From: Caprella mutica
Taxonomy: Eukaryota > Arthropoda > Malacostraca > Amphipoda > Caprellidae
Assembly: GCA_947561585.1 (NCBI GenBank)
Contig: CANNZV010001476.1
Coordinates: 203,174 to 267,173, forward strand
DNA: 64,000 nt
Direction: 5' to 3'
This document shows positions 37,692 through 50,281 of this stretch, in pieces. The notes under the pieces were generated by a model that searched no databases, was not told where the DNA came from, and worked only from the letters and a program-made list of their open reading frames with translations. A program made the position numbers and the translations under genes. Each line of letters opens with the position of its first letter. The first letter of the stretch is position 1.

Positions 37692-39911
37692 GACCTTCTA
37701 TATAATTAAAAAAAACAATTATCTTTATTAGACAATGAACATTAAAAACAAAAGATATGCTTCTCTGCTCTACGACCATGGCTCCGACCATCGCCAACGG
37801 TAGTGGCCTCCAACCGACTGTGAGGTGCCTATAGCAGGTCACAGAGCAATACAGTGAATAAAATTTATATTTATATTTTTTTTATAAAATAAAATAAAAG
37901 TTAGATTTCATTTACTACAAGCATGAATAATTCAAATATTTTAAGCAAAAGCGTTAATGTTATTACTCGAACATACTAAGGAAATTTAGTTTAGTTTCCT
38001 CTTAGATATCATTAGTTTCATTGTCAGAAATCTCTCCATGCTATCTCACTGTATCTATATTTTCACGATTTTGAACTGATGGTTCATCGGACACGCTATC
38101 ATTTCTTGCTTCTGAAGCATCGAAAGTTCCCAGGTTCACTCGCTCGATCTCAAAACCATCAACTTCTCTAAGACTGACAAAACTGATAGAACAGTTAAAA
38201 GTGGTAAGACTGCTAAGACATAAGATACTAAGTAAAGTTGCAAGGCGGATCTTTTCATCATATGGTAGATTCACATTCCGAAGTTCATTAGTTGTAGGCA
38301 TCGAGGGAGACTAGGCTAATTTCCACACATAGGAATATAGGAAGAAGCAGATAAATCTCTCAGGACCGTTGACAAACTTGAAAACAACCACAAGAATAGG
38401 TTTCCATCACTGGCATTTTTAAACAAATTCTTGAAAGTCTCGCTGATCTCTGAATGGATCTAGGGATACTTAATACAGTCACTATAGGTAATTGGAATGC
38501 ATCTCGAAAACATGGTGTTTCAATTTCTATATAAAATGTTCTTCATCCTCCTATTCACAGGTGCCATCAATTTCTTCTGATACTGCTGGATAAAAGAGGA
38601 TCTGAGAATCCTTATTTACCTCTATTTCTCTATATCTTTGACTGAACTGTTGTACGATACCAGCTACAGGTAAGTTCCTTCTAAGCCTGGGATAGATGGA
38701 ACGACCTACACACCCCAACGCATTTGTGAACCAGCTCAGAAGTATAAATAATCTCTGACCAAATTTAGTTGGTGGACAAACGTCGAAGCATTATTCTTAT
38801 TAGATTTTTCGAAGTATTATATCGAGTTCACATACAGAATTACCCGCAAAAGATTTAATCGGAAAACCATAGAATTGAAGAGCATTCCACACACCAATGT
38901 GAAAGGCTCATAATTATATGGTTTACCGATTAAATCTTTTCGCAGGGAATACTGGATGATGGCACGATATAAAAAATCGAGAAATCTTTCAAGGATCATA
39001 TACTTTGACGTTTGTCCACCAACTGAATTTGGTCAGAAATTAATTATACTTCTAAGTTGGTTAGCAAATGCGTGGGGTAGTGGCGGTCGTTCCATCTATC
39101 CCAAGCTTAGAAGGAACATACTTGTAGCTGGTGGCGTTCACCAGTTCAGTTAATGATAAAGGGAAATATAAATGAATAGGGATTTTCAGATCTTCTTTTA
39201 TCCAGCACAACCAGCAAAAATTGATGGCACATGTGAATAAGAAGATGAAAAACATTTTAAAAAAGAATTGAAAGACTAGAGTTTTCAAGATGCATACCAA
39301 TTATCTACAGTGACTGTAGCAATTATCCCTAGATCCGTTCAGAGTTCAGCGAAACCTTCGAGAGGTTGTTTAAAAACACAAGTGATGGAAACCTCTTCTT
39401 GTGGTAATCTTTCAAGTTCGTCAACGATCATTGGAGATTTATAGCCTTCTTCCTCGAGCCTATGTTGAAGAATTTAGCCTCGTCTTCCTCGATGCCAACT
39501 GATAACGAACTTCGGAATGCAAATCTCCCATATGATGAACAGATTCACCCTGCAACTCTACTTAGTATCTTAAGTCCTACCAGCCCTACCACTTCTACCT
39601 AATCTACCAGTTCTGACAGTCTTACAGATGTTGATGGATCTGAGCTCGAGCGAGTGAACCTTGGAACTTTCAATATTTCAGAAGCAAGAAATGAGAGCGT
39701 GTCCGATCAATCACCAGTTCAAGATCGTGAAAATATAGATACTGTGAGAGAACATGGAGAAAATTCTTACAATGATACTAATGACATCTGAGAGGAAACT
39801 TAACTAAGTTTACTTGGTATGTTCGGGTAATAGTATTCACGTTTTTGCTAAAAATGTTTGAATGATTTTTTGATTGGAGTATTTTTTAAAGGCCCCCTGC
39901 CAGCAGAAGCA
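37692..39911. repeat. Reference array-2 unit (left arm C, right arm D)
   Basis: Anatomy: linker to about 37924, left arm 37925-38877, loop 38878-38911 (GAGCATTCCACACACCAATG within), right arm 38912-39865, then linker again to about 40144. The left arm is type C. The right arm has type D markers (ATAAAAAATCGAG, CCCAAGCTTAGAAGG, GTGAATAAGAAG). This is a second chimera switching near the loop. The two arms pair along their whole length with many mismatches. Confidence 0.85.
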
Positions 39912-42900
39912 GACCTTCTAAATAATTAAAAAAAACAATTATCTTTATTAGACAATGAACATTAAAAACAAAAGATATGCTTCTCTGCTCTACGACCATG
40001 GCTCCGACCATCGCCAACGGTAGTGGCCTCCAACCGACTGTGAGGTGCCTATAGCAGGTCACAGAGCAATACAGTGAATAAAATTTATATTTATATTTTT
40101 TTTATAAAATAAAATAAAAGTTAGATTTCATTTACTACAAGCATGAATAATTCAAATATTTTAAGCAAAAGCGTTAATGTTATTACTCGAACATACTAAG
40201 GAAATTTAGTTTAGTTTCCTCTTAGATATCATTAGTTTCATTGTCAGAAATCTCTCCATGCTATCTCACTGTATCTATATTTTCACGATTTTGAACTGAT
40301 GGTTCATCGGACACGCTATCATTTCTTGCTTCTGAAGCATCGAAAGTTCCCAGGTTCACTCGCTAAATCTCAAAACCATCAACTTCTCTAAGACTGACAA
40401 AACTGATAAAACAGTTAAAAGTGGTAAGAATGCTAAGACATAAGATGCTAAGTAAAGTTGCAAGGCGGATCTTTTCATCATATGGTAGATTCGCATTCCG
40501 AAGTTCATTAGTTGCTGGCATCGAGGGAGACTAGGCTAATTTCCCAACATAGGAATATAGGAAGAAGCAGATAAATCTCCCAGGATCGTTGACAAACCTG
40601 AAAACAACCACGAGAATAGGTTTTCATCACTGGCGTTTTTAAACATCTTCTTGAAAGTCTCGCTGATCTATGAATGGATCTAGGGATACTTAATACAGTC
40701 ACTATAGGTAATTGGAATGCATCTTGAAAACATGGTGTTTCAATTTCTATATAAAATGTTCTTCATCCTCCTATTCACAGGTGCCATCAATTTCTTCTGA
40801 TACTGCTGGATAAAAGAGGATCTGAGAATCCTTATTTACCTCTATTTCTCTATATCTTTGACTGAACTGTTGTACGATACCAGCTACAGGTATGTTACTT
40901 CTAAGCCTGGGATAGATGGAACGACCTACACACCCCAACGCATTTGTGAACCAGCTCAGAAGTATAAATAATCTCTGACCAAATTTAGTTGGTGGACAAA
41001 CGTCGAAGCATTATTCTTATTAGATTTTTCGAAGTATTATATCGAGGTCACATACAGAATTACCCGCAAAAGATTTAATCGGAAAACCATAGAATTGAAG
41101 AGCATTCCACACACCAATGTGAAAGGCTCATAATTATATGGTTTACCGATTAAATCTTTTCGCAGGGACAACTGGATGATGGCACGATATAAAAAATCGA
41201 GAAATCTTTCAAGGATCATATACTTTGACGTTTGTCCACCAACTGAATTTGGTCAGAAATTAATTATACTTCTAAGTTGGTTAGCAAATGCGTGGGGTAG
41301 TGGCGGTCGTTCCATCTATCCCAAGCTTAGAAGGAACATACTTGTAGCTGGTGGCGTTCACCAGTTCAGTTAATGATAAAGGGAAATATAAATGAATAGG
41401 GATTTTCAGATCTTCTTTTATCCAGCACAACCAGCAAAAATTGATGGCACATGTGAATAAGAAGATGAAAAACATTTTAAAAAAGAATTGAAAGACTAGA
41501 GTTTTCAAGATGCATACCAATTATCTACAGTGACTGTAGCAATTATCCCTAGATCCGTTCAGAGTTCAGCGAAACCTTCGAGAGGTTGTTTAAAAACACA
41601 AGTGATGGAAACCTCTTCTTGTGGTAATCTTTCAAGTTCGTCAACGATCATTGGAGATTTATAGCCTTCTTCCTCGAGCCTATGTTGAAGAATTTAGCCT
41701 CGTCTTCCTCGATGCCAACTGATAACGAACTTCGGAATGCAAATCTCCCATATGATGAACAGATTCACCCTGCAACTCTACTTAGTATCTTAAGTCCTAC
41801 CAGCCCTACCACTTCTACCTAATCTACCAGTTCTGACAGTCTTACAGATGTTGATGGATCTGAGCTCGAGCGAGTGAACCTTGGAACTTTCAATATTTCA
41901 GAAGCAAGAAATGAGAGCGTGTCCGATCAATCACCAGTTCAAGATCGTGAAAATATAGATACTGTGAGAGAACATGGAGAAAATTCTTACAATGATACTA
42001 ATGACATCTGAGAGGAAACTTAACTAAGTTTACTTGGTATGTTCGGGTAATAGTATTCACGTTTTTGCTAAAAATGTTTGAATGATTTTTTGATTGGAGT
42101 ATTTTTTAAAGGCCCCCTGCCAGCAGAAGCAGACCTTCTAAATAATTAAAAAAAACAATTATCTTTATTAGACAATGAACATTAAAAACAAAAGATATGC
42201 TTCTCTGCTCTACGACCATGGCTCCGACCATCGCCAACGGTAGTGGCCTCCAACCGACTGTGAGGTGCCTATAGCAGGTCACAGAGCAATACAGTGAATA
42301 AAATTTATATTTATATTTTTTTTATAAAATAAAATAAAAGTTAGATTTCATTTACTACAAGCATGAATAATTCAAATATTTTAAGCAAAAGCGTTAATGT
42401 TATTACTCGAACATACTAAGGAAATTTAGTTTAGTTTCCTCTTAGATATCATTAGTTTCATTGTCAGAAATCTCTCCATGCTATCTCACTGTATCTATAT
42501 TTTCACGATTTTGAACTGATGGTTCATCGGACACGCTATCATTTCTTGCTTCTGAAGCATCGAAAGTTCCCAGGTTCACTCGCTAAATCTCAAAACCATC
42601 AACTTCTCTAAGACTGACAAAACTGATAAAACAGTTAAAAGTGGTAAGAATGCTAAGACATAAGATGCTAAGTAAAGTTGCAAGGCGGATCTTTTCATCA
42701 TATGGTAGATTCGCATTCCGAAGTTCATTAGTTGCTGGCATCGAGGGAGACTAGGCTAATTTCCCAACATAGGAATATAGGAAGAAGCAGATAAATCTCC
42801 CAGGATCGTTGACAAACCTGAAAACAACCACGAGAATAGGTTTTCATCACTGGCGTTTTTAAACATCTTCTTGAAAGTCTCGCTGATCTATGAATGGATC

Positions 42901-44351
42901 TAGGGATACTTAATACAGTCACTATAGGTAATTGGAATGCATCTTGAAAACATGGTGTTTCAATTTCTATATAAAATGTTCTTCATCCTCCTATTCACAG
43001 GTGCCATCAATTTCTTCTGATACTGCTGGATAAAAGAGGATCTGAGAATCCTTATTTACCTCTATTTCTCTATATCTTTGACTGAACTGTTGTACGATAC
43101 CAGCTACAGGTATGTTACTTCTAAGCCTGGGATAGATGGAACGACCTACACACCCCAACGCATTTGTGAACCAGCTCAGAAGTATAAATAATCTCTGACC
43201 AAATTTAGTTGGTGGACAAACGTCGAAGCATTATTCTTATTAGATTTTTCGAAGTATTATATCGAGGTCACATACAGAATTACCCGCAAAAGATTTAATC
43301 GGAAAACCATAGAATTGAAGAGCATTCCACACACCAATGTGAAAGGCTCATAATTATATGGTTTACCGATTAAATCTTTTCGCAGGGAATACTGGATGAT
43401 GGCACGATATAAAAAATCGAGAAATCTTTCAAGGATCATATACTTTGACGTTTGTCCACCAACTGAATTTGGTCAGAAATTAATTATACTTCTAAGTTGG
43501 TTAGCAAATGCGTGGGGTAGTGGCGGTCGTTCCATCTATCCCAAGCTTAGAAGGAACATACTTGTAGCTGGTGGCGTTCACCAGTTCAGTTAATGATAAA
43601 GGGAAATATAAATGAATAGGGATTTTCAGATCTTCTTTTATCCAGCACAACCAGCAAAAATTGATGGCACATGTGAATAAGAAGATGAAAAACATTTTAA
43701 AAAAGAATTGAAAGACTAGAGTTTTCAAGATGCATACCAATTATCTACAGTGACTGTAGCAATTATCCCTAGATCCGTTCAGAGTTCAGCGAAACCTTCG
43801 AGAGGTTGTTTAAAAACACAAGTGATGGAAACCTCTTCTTGTGGTAATCTTTCAAGTTCGTCAACGATCATTGGAGATTTATAGCCTTCTTCCTCGAGCC
43901 TATGTTGAAGAATTTAGCCTCGTATTCCTCGATGCCAACTGATAACGAACTTCGGAATGCAAATCTCCCATATGATGAACAGATTCACCCTGCAACTCTA
44001 CTTAGTATCTTAAGTCCTACCAGCCCTAACACTTCTACCTAATCTACCAGTTCTGACAGTCTTACAGATGTTGATGGATCTGAGCTCGAGCGAGTGAACC
44101 TTGGAACTTTCAATATTTCAGAAGCAAGAAATGAGAGCGTGTCCGATCAATCACCAGTTCAAGATCGTGAAAATATAGATACTGTGAGAGAACATGGAGA
44201 AAATTCTTACAATGATACTAATGACATCTGAGAGGAAACTTAACTAAGTTTACTTGGTATGTTCGGGTAATAGTATTCACGTTTTTGCTAAAAAAGTTTG
44301 AATGATTTTTTGATTGGAGTATTTTTTAAAGGCCCCCTGCCAGCAGAAGCA
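39912..44351. repeat. Two near-identical type D units with an array-1-like left arm
   Basis: Units at 39912 and 42132 differ at only a handful of bases. Their left arms carry ACTCGCTAAATCTC, GGTAAGAATGCTAAG and AACATCTTCTTGAAA, which otherwise occur only in array 1 (for example near 2650, 2720 and 2935). The outermost left arm is type C. This patchwork indicates sequence exchange between the arrays. Confidence 0.8.
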
Positions 44352-45974
44352 GACCTTCTAAATAATTAAAAAAAACAATTATCTTTATTAGACAATGAAC
44401 ATTAAAAACAAAAGATATGCTTCTCTGCTCTACGACCATGGCTCCGACCATCGCCAACGGTAATGGCCTCCAACCGACTGTGAGGTGCCTATAGCAGGTC
44501 ACAGAGCAATACAGTGAATAAAATTTATATTTATATTTTTTTTATAAAATAAAATAAAAGTTAGATTTCATTTACTACAAGCATGAATAATTCAAATATT
44601 TTAAGCAAAAGCGTTAATGTTATTACTCGAACATACTAAGAAAATTTAGTTTAGTTTCCTCTTAGATATCATTAGTTTCATTGTCAGAAATCTCTCCATG
44701 CTATCTCACAGTATCTATATTTTCACGATTTTGAACTGATGGTTCATCGGACACGCTATCATTTCTTGCTTCTGAAGCATCGAAAGTTCCCAGGTTCACT
44801 CGCTTGATCTCAAAACCATCAACTTCTCTAAGACTGACAAAACTGATAGAACAGTTAAAAGTGGTAAGACTGCTAAGACATAAGATACTAAGTAAAGTTG
44901 CAAGGCGGATCTTTTCATCATATGGTAGATTCACATTCCGAAGTTCATTAGTTGTAGGCATCGAGGGAGACTAGACTAATTTCCCAACATAGGAATATAG
45001 GAAGAAGCAGATAAATCTCTCAGGATCGTTGACAAACTTGAAAACAACCACAAGAATAGGTTTCCATCACTGGCATTTTTAAACAAATTCTTGAAAGTCT
45101 CGCTGATCTCTGAATGGATCTAGGGATACTTAATACAGTCACTATAGGTAATTGGAATGCATTTTGAAAACATAAGGAACATACTTGTAGCTGGTGGCGT
45201 TCACCAGTTCAGTTAATGATAAAAGGAAATATAAATGAATAGGGATTTTCAGATCTTCTTCCATCCTGCACAACCAGCAGAAATTGATGGCACATGTGAA
45301 TAGGAAGATGAAAAACATTTTAAAAAAGAATTGGAAGACTAGAGTTTTCAAGATGCATACCAATTACCTACAGTGACTATAGCAATTATCCCTAGATCCG
45401 TTCAGAGTTCAGCGAAACCTTCGAGAGGTTGTTTAAAAACACAAGTGATGGAAACCTCTTCTTGTGGTAATCTTTCAAGTTCGTCAACAATCCTTGGAGA
45501 TTTATAGCCTTCTTACTCGAGCCTATGTTGAGGAATTTAGCCTCGTCTTCCTCAATGCCAACTGATAACAAACTTCGGAATTCAGATCTCCCATATGATG
45601 AACAGATTCGCCCTGCAATTCTACTTAGTATCTTAAGCCCTACCAGTCCTACCACTTCTACCTAATCTACCAGTTCTGACAGGCTTACAGATATTGATGG
45701 ATCTGAGCTCGAGCGAGTGAACCTTGGAACTTTCAATATTTCAGAAGCAAGAAGTGAGAGCGTGTCCGAACAATCACCAGTTCAAGATCGTGAAAATATA
45801 GATACTGTGAGAAAACATGGAGAAAATTCTTAAAATGATACTAATGACATCTGAGAGGAAACTTAACTAAGTTTACTTGGTATGTTCGGGTAATAATATT
45901 CACGTTTTTGCTAAAAATGTTTGAATGATTTTTTGATTGGAGTATTTTTTGAAGGCCCCCTGCCAGCAGAAGCA
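44352..45974. repeat. Unit with central ~600-bp deletion removing the palindrome centre
   Basis: Only 1623 bp long. At 45170-45180 the left arm (GCATTTTGAAAACAT) joins directly to the right arm (AAGGAACATACTTGTAG). The inner left arm, loop and inner right arm are lost. Both partners have AACAT near the break, so short homology may have guided the deletion. Sister unit 6656-8880 is intact. Confidence 0.9.
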
Positions 45975-46375
45975 GACGTTCTTTAAATAATTAAAAAAAC
46001 AATTATCTTTATTCAGACAATGAATATTAAAAACAAAAGATATGCTTCTCTGCTCTACGACCATGGCTCCAACCATCGCCAACGGTAGTGGCCTCCAACC
46101 GACTGTGAGGTGCCTATAGCAGGTCACAGAGTAACACAGTAAATAAAATTTATATTTATATTTTTTTTATAAAATTAAATAAAAGTTAGATTTCATTTAC
46201 TACAAGCATAAATAATTAAATATTTTAAGCAAAAGCGTTAATGTTATTACCCGAACATGCTAAGGAAATTTAGTTTAGTTTCCTCTTAGATATCTTTAGT
46301 ATCATTGTCATAATTCTCTCCATGTTATCTCACAGTATCTACATTTTCACGATCTTGAACTGGTGTTTCATTGGT
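45975..46375. repeat. Terminal partial unit of array 2
   Basis: Starts GACGTTCTTT and ends after GAACTGGTG, exactly as 8881-9279 does. It then passes into the shared flank. Confidence 0.85.
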
Positions 46376-47085
46376 TAGAAATAATATAAATATTCCAAAC
46401 GTCAAATATAATCTATTATTCCTTATTCCAAACGTTCAAAATGATATAAATATTCCTCAATAATCTAAAATATTCCTTTCTTTAAAAATCAAACTAAATT
46501 TTCCTAACGTTAAAAGTTAATTTAATATTGATATCTTTGAAACTCTCCTTGCAATTTTCTAGTTCTGGGTCTTGTCAAGTAATTAACAGAGTACAAACTA
46601 TCGTGACAAAGGTTTTCAGTGTTTTCGACTTATATAGGGAGTGGGAGGAGCTTCAATTTGTGTTATCTGCCAGTCCCATCTTAAGTCTATTGTTCAGAAA
46701 AAATGTCCTTTGTATTAAATATTAAGCTGTACCCACGGTTTGACACAATAATTTGAATTAGGCCTAAGAGTAAATGTTTTACCTGATTTATAGTAATTCC
46801 TTGTTACGTGTATAAGAAGATTTACACTAAAGTTTATAACAAAAATTTGACTCACTGACCTTATTAAATAAATGGACGTTCAACATCATTTTCTGATACG
46901 TTAAAAAATATATAATGATAATTATTTAATATCAAACTTAATAGGCAACCATGATACCAACAGGTATATGAATCAAAGTTTCAATTTAATTCATGACATG
47001 TACCGAGTGAATTTTTTTCTTTTAATCTCAATTAAAGAAAATGAAATATTTAAGAAGTTACAATTTTATAAAAACGTAAGTCATA

Positions 47086-47119
47086 CCCCGCTCTTATTAT
47101 CATTTGTAATAAGACGGGG
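47086..47119. other. Short hairpin, copy 2
   Basis: Identical to 10022-10055: CCCCGCTCTTATTA facing TAATAAGACGGGG. Confidence 0.5.
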
Positions 47120-47552
47120 CATAATAAAAACGTATCCTTCCTGTACATCTTAAAACTCAATATATGCAAGTCTTTTTAAAATATTTTATTATAATTTCCA
47201 AGTAACAAGATTTTTTTTAGAGTTACTTAATAACAAATTTATTTTTGGTAAATATTTTTTTCTCGTCATCGAAAATATTTTTATATAATACATTGAAATT
47301 TTTTTCGTGATACCTAGTACTTCTAGCTGACCAGACTACATACAGATTTATTAATTCTTTTCTGTTGTTTATGGTTGACAAAGAATATTACATCCCATTA
47401 CCAGTAACCAGGATGTTATGGACAGGCTGTGGCAAAGTAAACAGGTTTTCCCGAGGATTAATTTAATTACATAATCCACATACCTGATACCAAAACTTCG
47501 TAGTTGTTCCATGTGAGCTACGACAGATTTAAATACCTTATATACCCTATAA

Positions 47553-48081
47553 GTAATAGTAACTATTACCAACACCTTACAAGTAACAGTAACTATTACC
47601 AACACCTTACAAGTAATAGTAACTATTACCAACACCTTACAAGTAATAGTAACTATTACCAACACCTTACAAGTAATAGTAACTATTACCAACACCTTAC
47701 AGGTAATAGTAACTATTACCAACACCTTACAAGTAACAGTAACTATTACCAACACCTTACAAGTAATAGTAACTATTACCAACACCTTACAAGTAACAGT
47801 AACTATTACCAACACCTTACAAATAATAGTATAACTATTACCAACACCTTACAAGTAATAGTAACTATTACCAACACCTTACAAGTAACAGTAACTATTA
47901 CCAACACCTTACAGGTAATAGTAACTATTACCAACACCTTACAAGTAACAGTAACTATTACCAACACCTTACAAGTAACAGTAACTATTACCAACACCTT
48001 ACAGGTAATAGTAACTATTACCAACACCTTACAAGTAACAGTAACTATTACCAACACCTTACAAGTAATAGTAACTATTAC
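47553..48081. repeat. 30-bp palindromic minisatellite, long allele (17 copies + 17 bp)
   Basis: Monomer starts run every 30 bp from 47553. The tenth (47823) is 32 bp because of two extra bases in the palindrome (ATAATAGTATAACTATTA), which shifts the reading frame. The array ends after a 17-bp half unit at 48065-48081, as in copy 1. AATAGT and AACAGT variants are intermingled. The apparent 148- and 229-codon frames crossing it come only from the 30-bp period. Confidence 0.95.
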
Positions 48082-48105
48082 AATATTTATGTTACTTGTG
48101 TGTGT

Positions 48106-48258
48106 GATTCTGTTTCAGCATGACGATAAAATATGTATTGAAATACATTGTGTGAAAATACACCACGTGTTGATATACCCCACGTCTTGTTAAAACCACG
48201 TGGTGTATATCAAGACAATATATTTCGTTATATTTAAGCGTTACGCTGAAACAGAATC
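48106..48258. mobile_element. 153-bp foldback/MITE-like element, copy 2
   Basis: The same foldback as 10710-10862. Here the ends GATTCTGTTTCAGC and GCTGAAACAGAATC match perfectly over 14 bp, one more base than copy 1. The central CACGTG-rich hairpin is unchanged. Confidence 0.65.
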
Positions 48259-48617
48259 CATCAAACTTTGGTAAACACGAGTAACGTAACTATCAATTTT
48301 GTTTATTAACAAAACCAAACTGTAACGTTTTGTGACAGAAATATGCAACGTATTATGAAATAGCACTAGAAGTAAACATTTCAATAACTTATTGCTAAAT
48401 AACGGTTGAATTTTTCATTTTATTTCATAAAACATCCTGCCTAAATTCCATCCTTTATATACAGATTTTTTTTAATTATGAAAACTTTTATTATTTAGAC
48501 TGAATTAAATTTTAAATAATAATGAGAATTTAATATATTTATGTGACATTATTATTAAACAAAATTGAAATTTAATTTTAAAATTAACATAATATTCTAA
48601 TTTTAAATGAATGTTAA

Positions 48618-49360
48618 GGGGAGTGTCTCACTTTTTTACTTTTTTTCTTTTGAAGAGTGAGATGCTTGATTTTCTCAGACTTGATTATACTATAAAAATG
48701 GACAATTTTTTACTTAAGACATTTTTTTTAGGGTCTTACTTAAGACCCTCGAAAAAAACAAAAAAATTAGACTTTTTGAAATCCCTACATTTCTGTCATT
48801 TTTTGGCCTACAGACATCTAGTTTGTTTCATTTTGTTCAGAATTTCAAACTCTACAATATCATTTTCCGTTCCATCAAATTCGCATTTCCAACAAGAAAA
48901 TATCAATAAAAGTTAAAAAAAATTATAACTTTTTAAATATGGGTTAATTTCCCAACACACTATTTTACAAGTTGCGAAAAAACATATCAACTGACTGTAC
49001 TTTTGTAGACAACTAAATTCTGAATAAAAAGGAAAAAAACATGTCTCTGAGTCAAAAATTGATGATGGAGTAGACTTTACAAGTTGAAAAATGAAAATTG
49101 TTCAGAACGGCCAATTTTCGATTTGTTTAAAAAAATTTAACGGCAGTATTATATTGATTGTGTCAAAATTACTAGAAAAAAAACAAATACTATTTCATAA
49201 TACACTTGTTTTTTGATTCCCCAAGCTCCTCTCGGGACTCCTCTTGAAGACAACTTTCATACCTAATATTTTACACATTATTTGGGAAATTATAAGGAGT
49301 CTTTTTATGCAAAAAAAATATATTTTGAAAATTATCTCAAATTTCGGTGAGACACTCTCC
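48618..49360. mobile_element. 743-bp TIR element flanked by TTAA, copy 2
   Basis: Same ends as 11222-11970 (GGGGAGTGTCTCAC and GTGAGACACTCTCC with TTAA outside). Interior homopolymer runs differ in length. The 101-codon frame at 48611-48916 exists only because of such indels and is broken in copy 1, so I do not call it a gene. Confidence 0.65.
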
Positions 49361-49851
49361 TTAAGATTCAATATCTCACCTAAAAATTATTGTATATTTT
49401 GCACGGTAACGTTACAGTTACCAGCTCTATATTACAATATTTTATTTGGTTGCAACTCTGGGAAATACCTTAGGCTAACAGATGAATTTTACCAGACTGC
49501 AAGAACTGCTAAAGTGTTCTCCAAGAAACCTTCCATTTTGGTTTATGTTCTTAGTAAAATGCATGTAAATATAGGAGGAAATTAAGGATTGTTCGCACAG
49601 AAAATGTTAAAAAAAGTTCAATATTCTGCAGACTGGGAATTTTATAGGCTAAATGATGCCTAATATGCAGTTTCCATTAATTCATTACTGTATCTTAAGA
49701 TTTGCTAAACTCCAACAGAGTAATTAATTCATCAGAAGAGACTACTTTTTCCTGAGTGGTTTGTTTGCAGCATTTCTGTTGTTCAAACTAACCAGTTTGG
49801 ACAATATACCTAAATAATAAAAAAAAAAATGCTTATTACTACGGTACTCAC

Positions 49852-50172
49852 CTGATATTTGGTAATATTTCAGGTTTATTATCATAGCATGCTAACAAAA
49901 TCGACTTCAAAGAAAACAAAATACACAAAAATGCCGGCCTACACAAGCCAAAATAGACGAGACAGCACCAACAACCTTCACTTCTGACACCAACAACGAG
50001 ACTGAAGACCTGAGACTTCGTACACACACACACAACCACCACATCACACTCTAGCGGGATTATCTAATCACAAAAAACTCGACCACACGCCGCTCTGATT
50101 TAAAGATAACTACATTACATACCTAACTGCAAAATAAATCACAAAATAAAACAATCAATGATTCGTGTTACA
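49852..50172 (-). promoter_or_regulatory. LTR/leader-like stretch, copy 2
   Basis: Counterpart of 12462-12782. The donor-like site is here perfect, AAATATCAG|GTGAGT. TGGTGTCAGAAGTG is at 49979-49992 and TGTAACACGAATC at 50160-50172. Retention of the donor-like site in both copies is notable but may only reflect recent duplication. Confidence 0.3.
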
Positions 50173-50281
50173 ATATTAATCACGGGAATGAAACAGGAAA
50201 AAGTAAATTCAATTTATATAATAATATACAAACTTCAATACGAATGTAAATCATGTATTCTCATTCAAAACATTAAAAATA

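Larger units (their letters stand above)
20437..46375. repeat. Array 2 of the ~2.2 kb inverted-repeat macrosatellite
   Basis: It has a truncated first unit, ten full units, one deleted unit and a partial last unit. Unit starts are 22145, 24366, 26587, 28808, 31029, 33251, 35472, 37692, 39912, 42132, 44352 and 45975. Full-unit lengths are 2220-2222 bp, tighter than in array 1. It has the same direction as array 1. Most unit-to-unit differences are shared by sets of units, which marks recent local amplification. Confidence 0.95.

Noticed and set aside
1..46375. Direct repeats considered as a CRISPR array or rRNA gene cluster
   Set aside because: The repeats are 2.2 kb with no short repeat-spacer pattern, and nothing resembles rRNA. 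The window is eukaryotic.
47504..48193. 229-codon plus frame and 148-codon minus frame, the longest open frames in the window
   Set aside because: They span the 30-bp minisatellite. A period divisible by three keeps several frames open, and copy 1 has much shorter versions.
48611..48916. 101-codon plus frame in the TTAA-flanked element
   Set aside because: Open only in copy 2, because of homopolymer indels; Phe/Leu-rich and low complexity.
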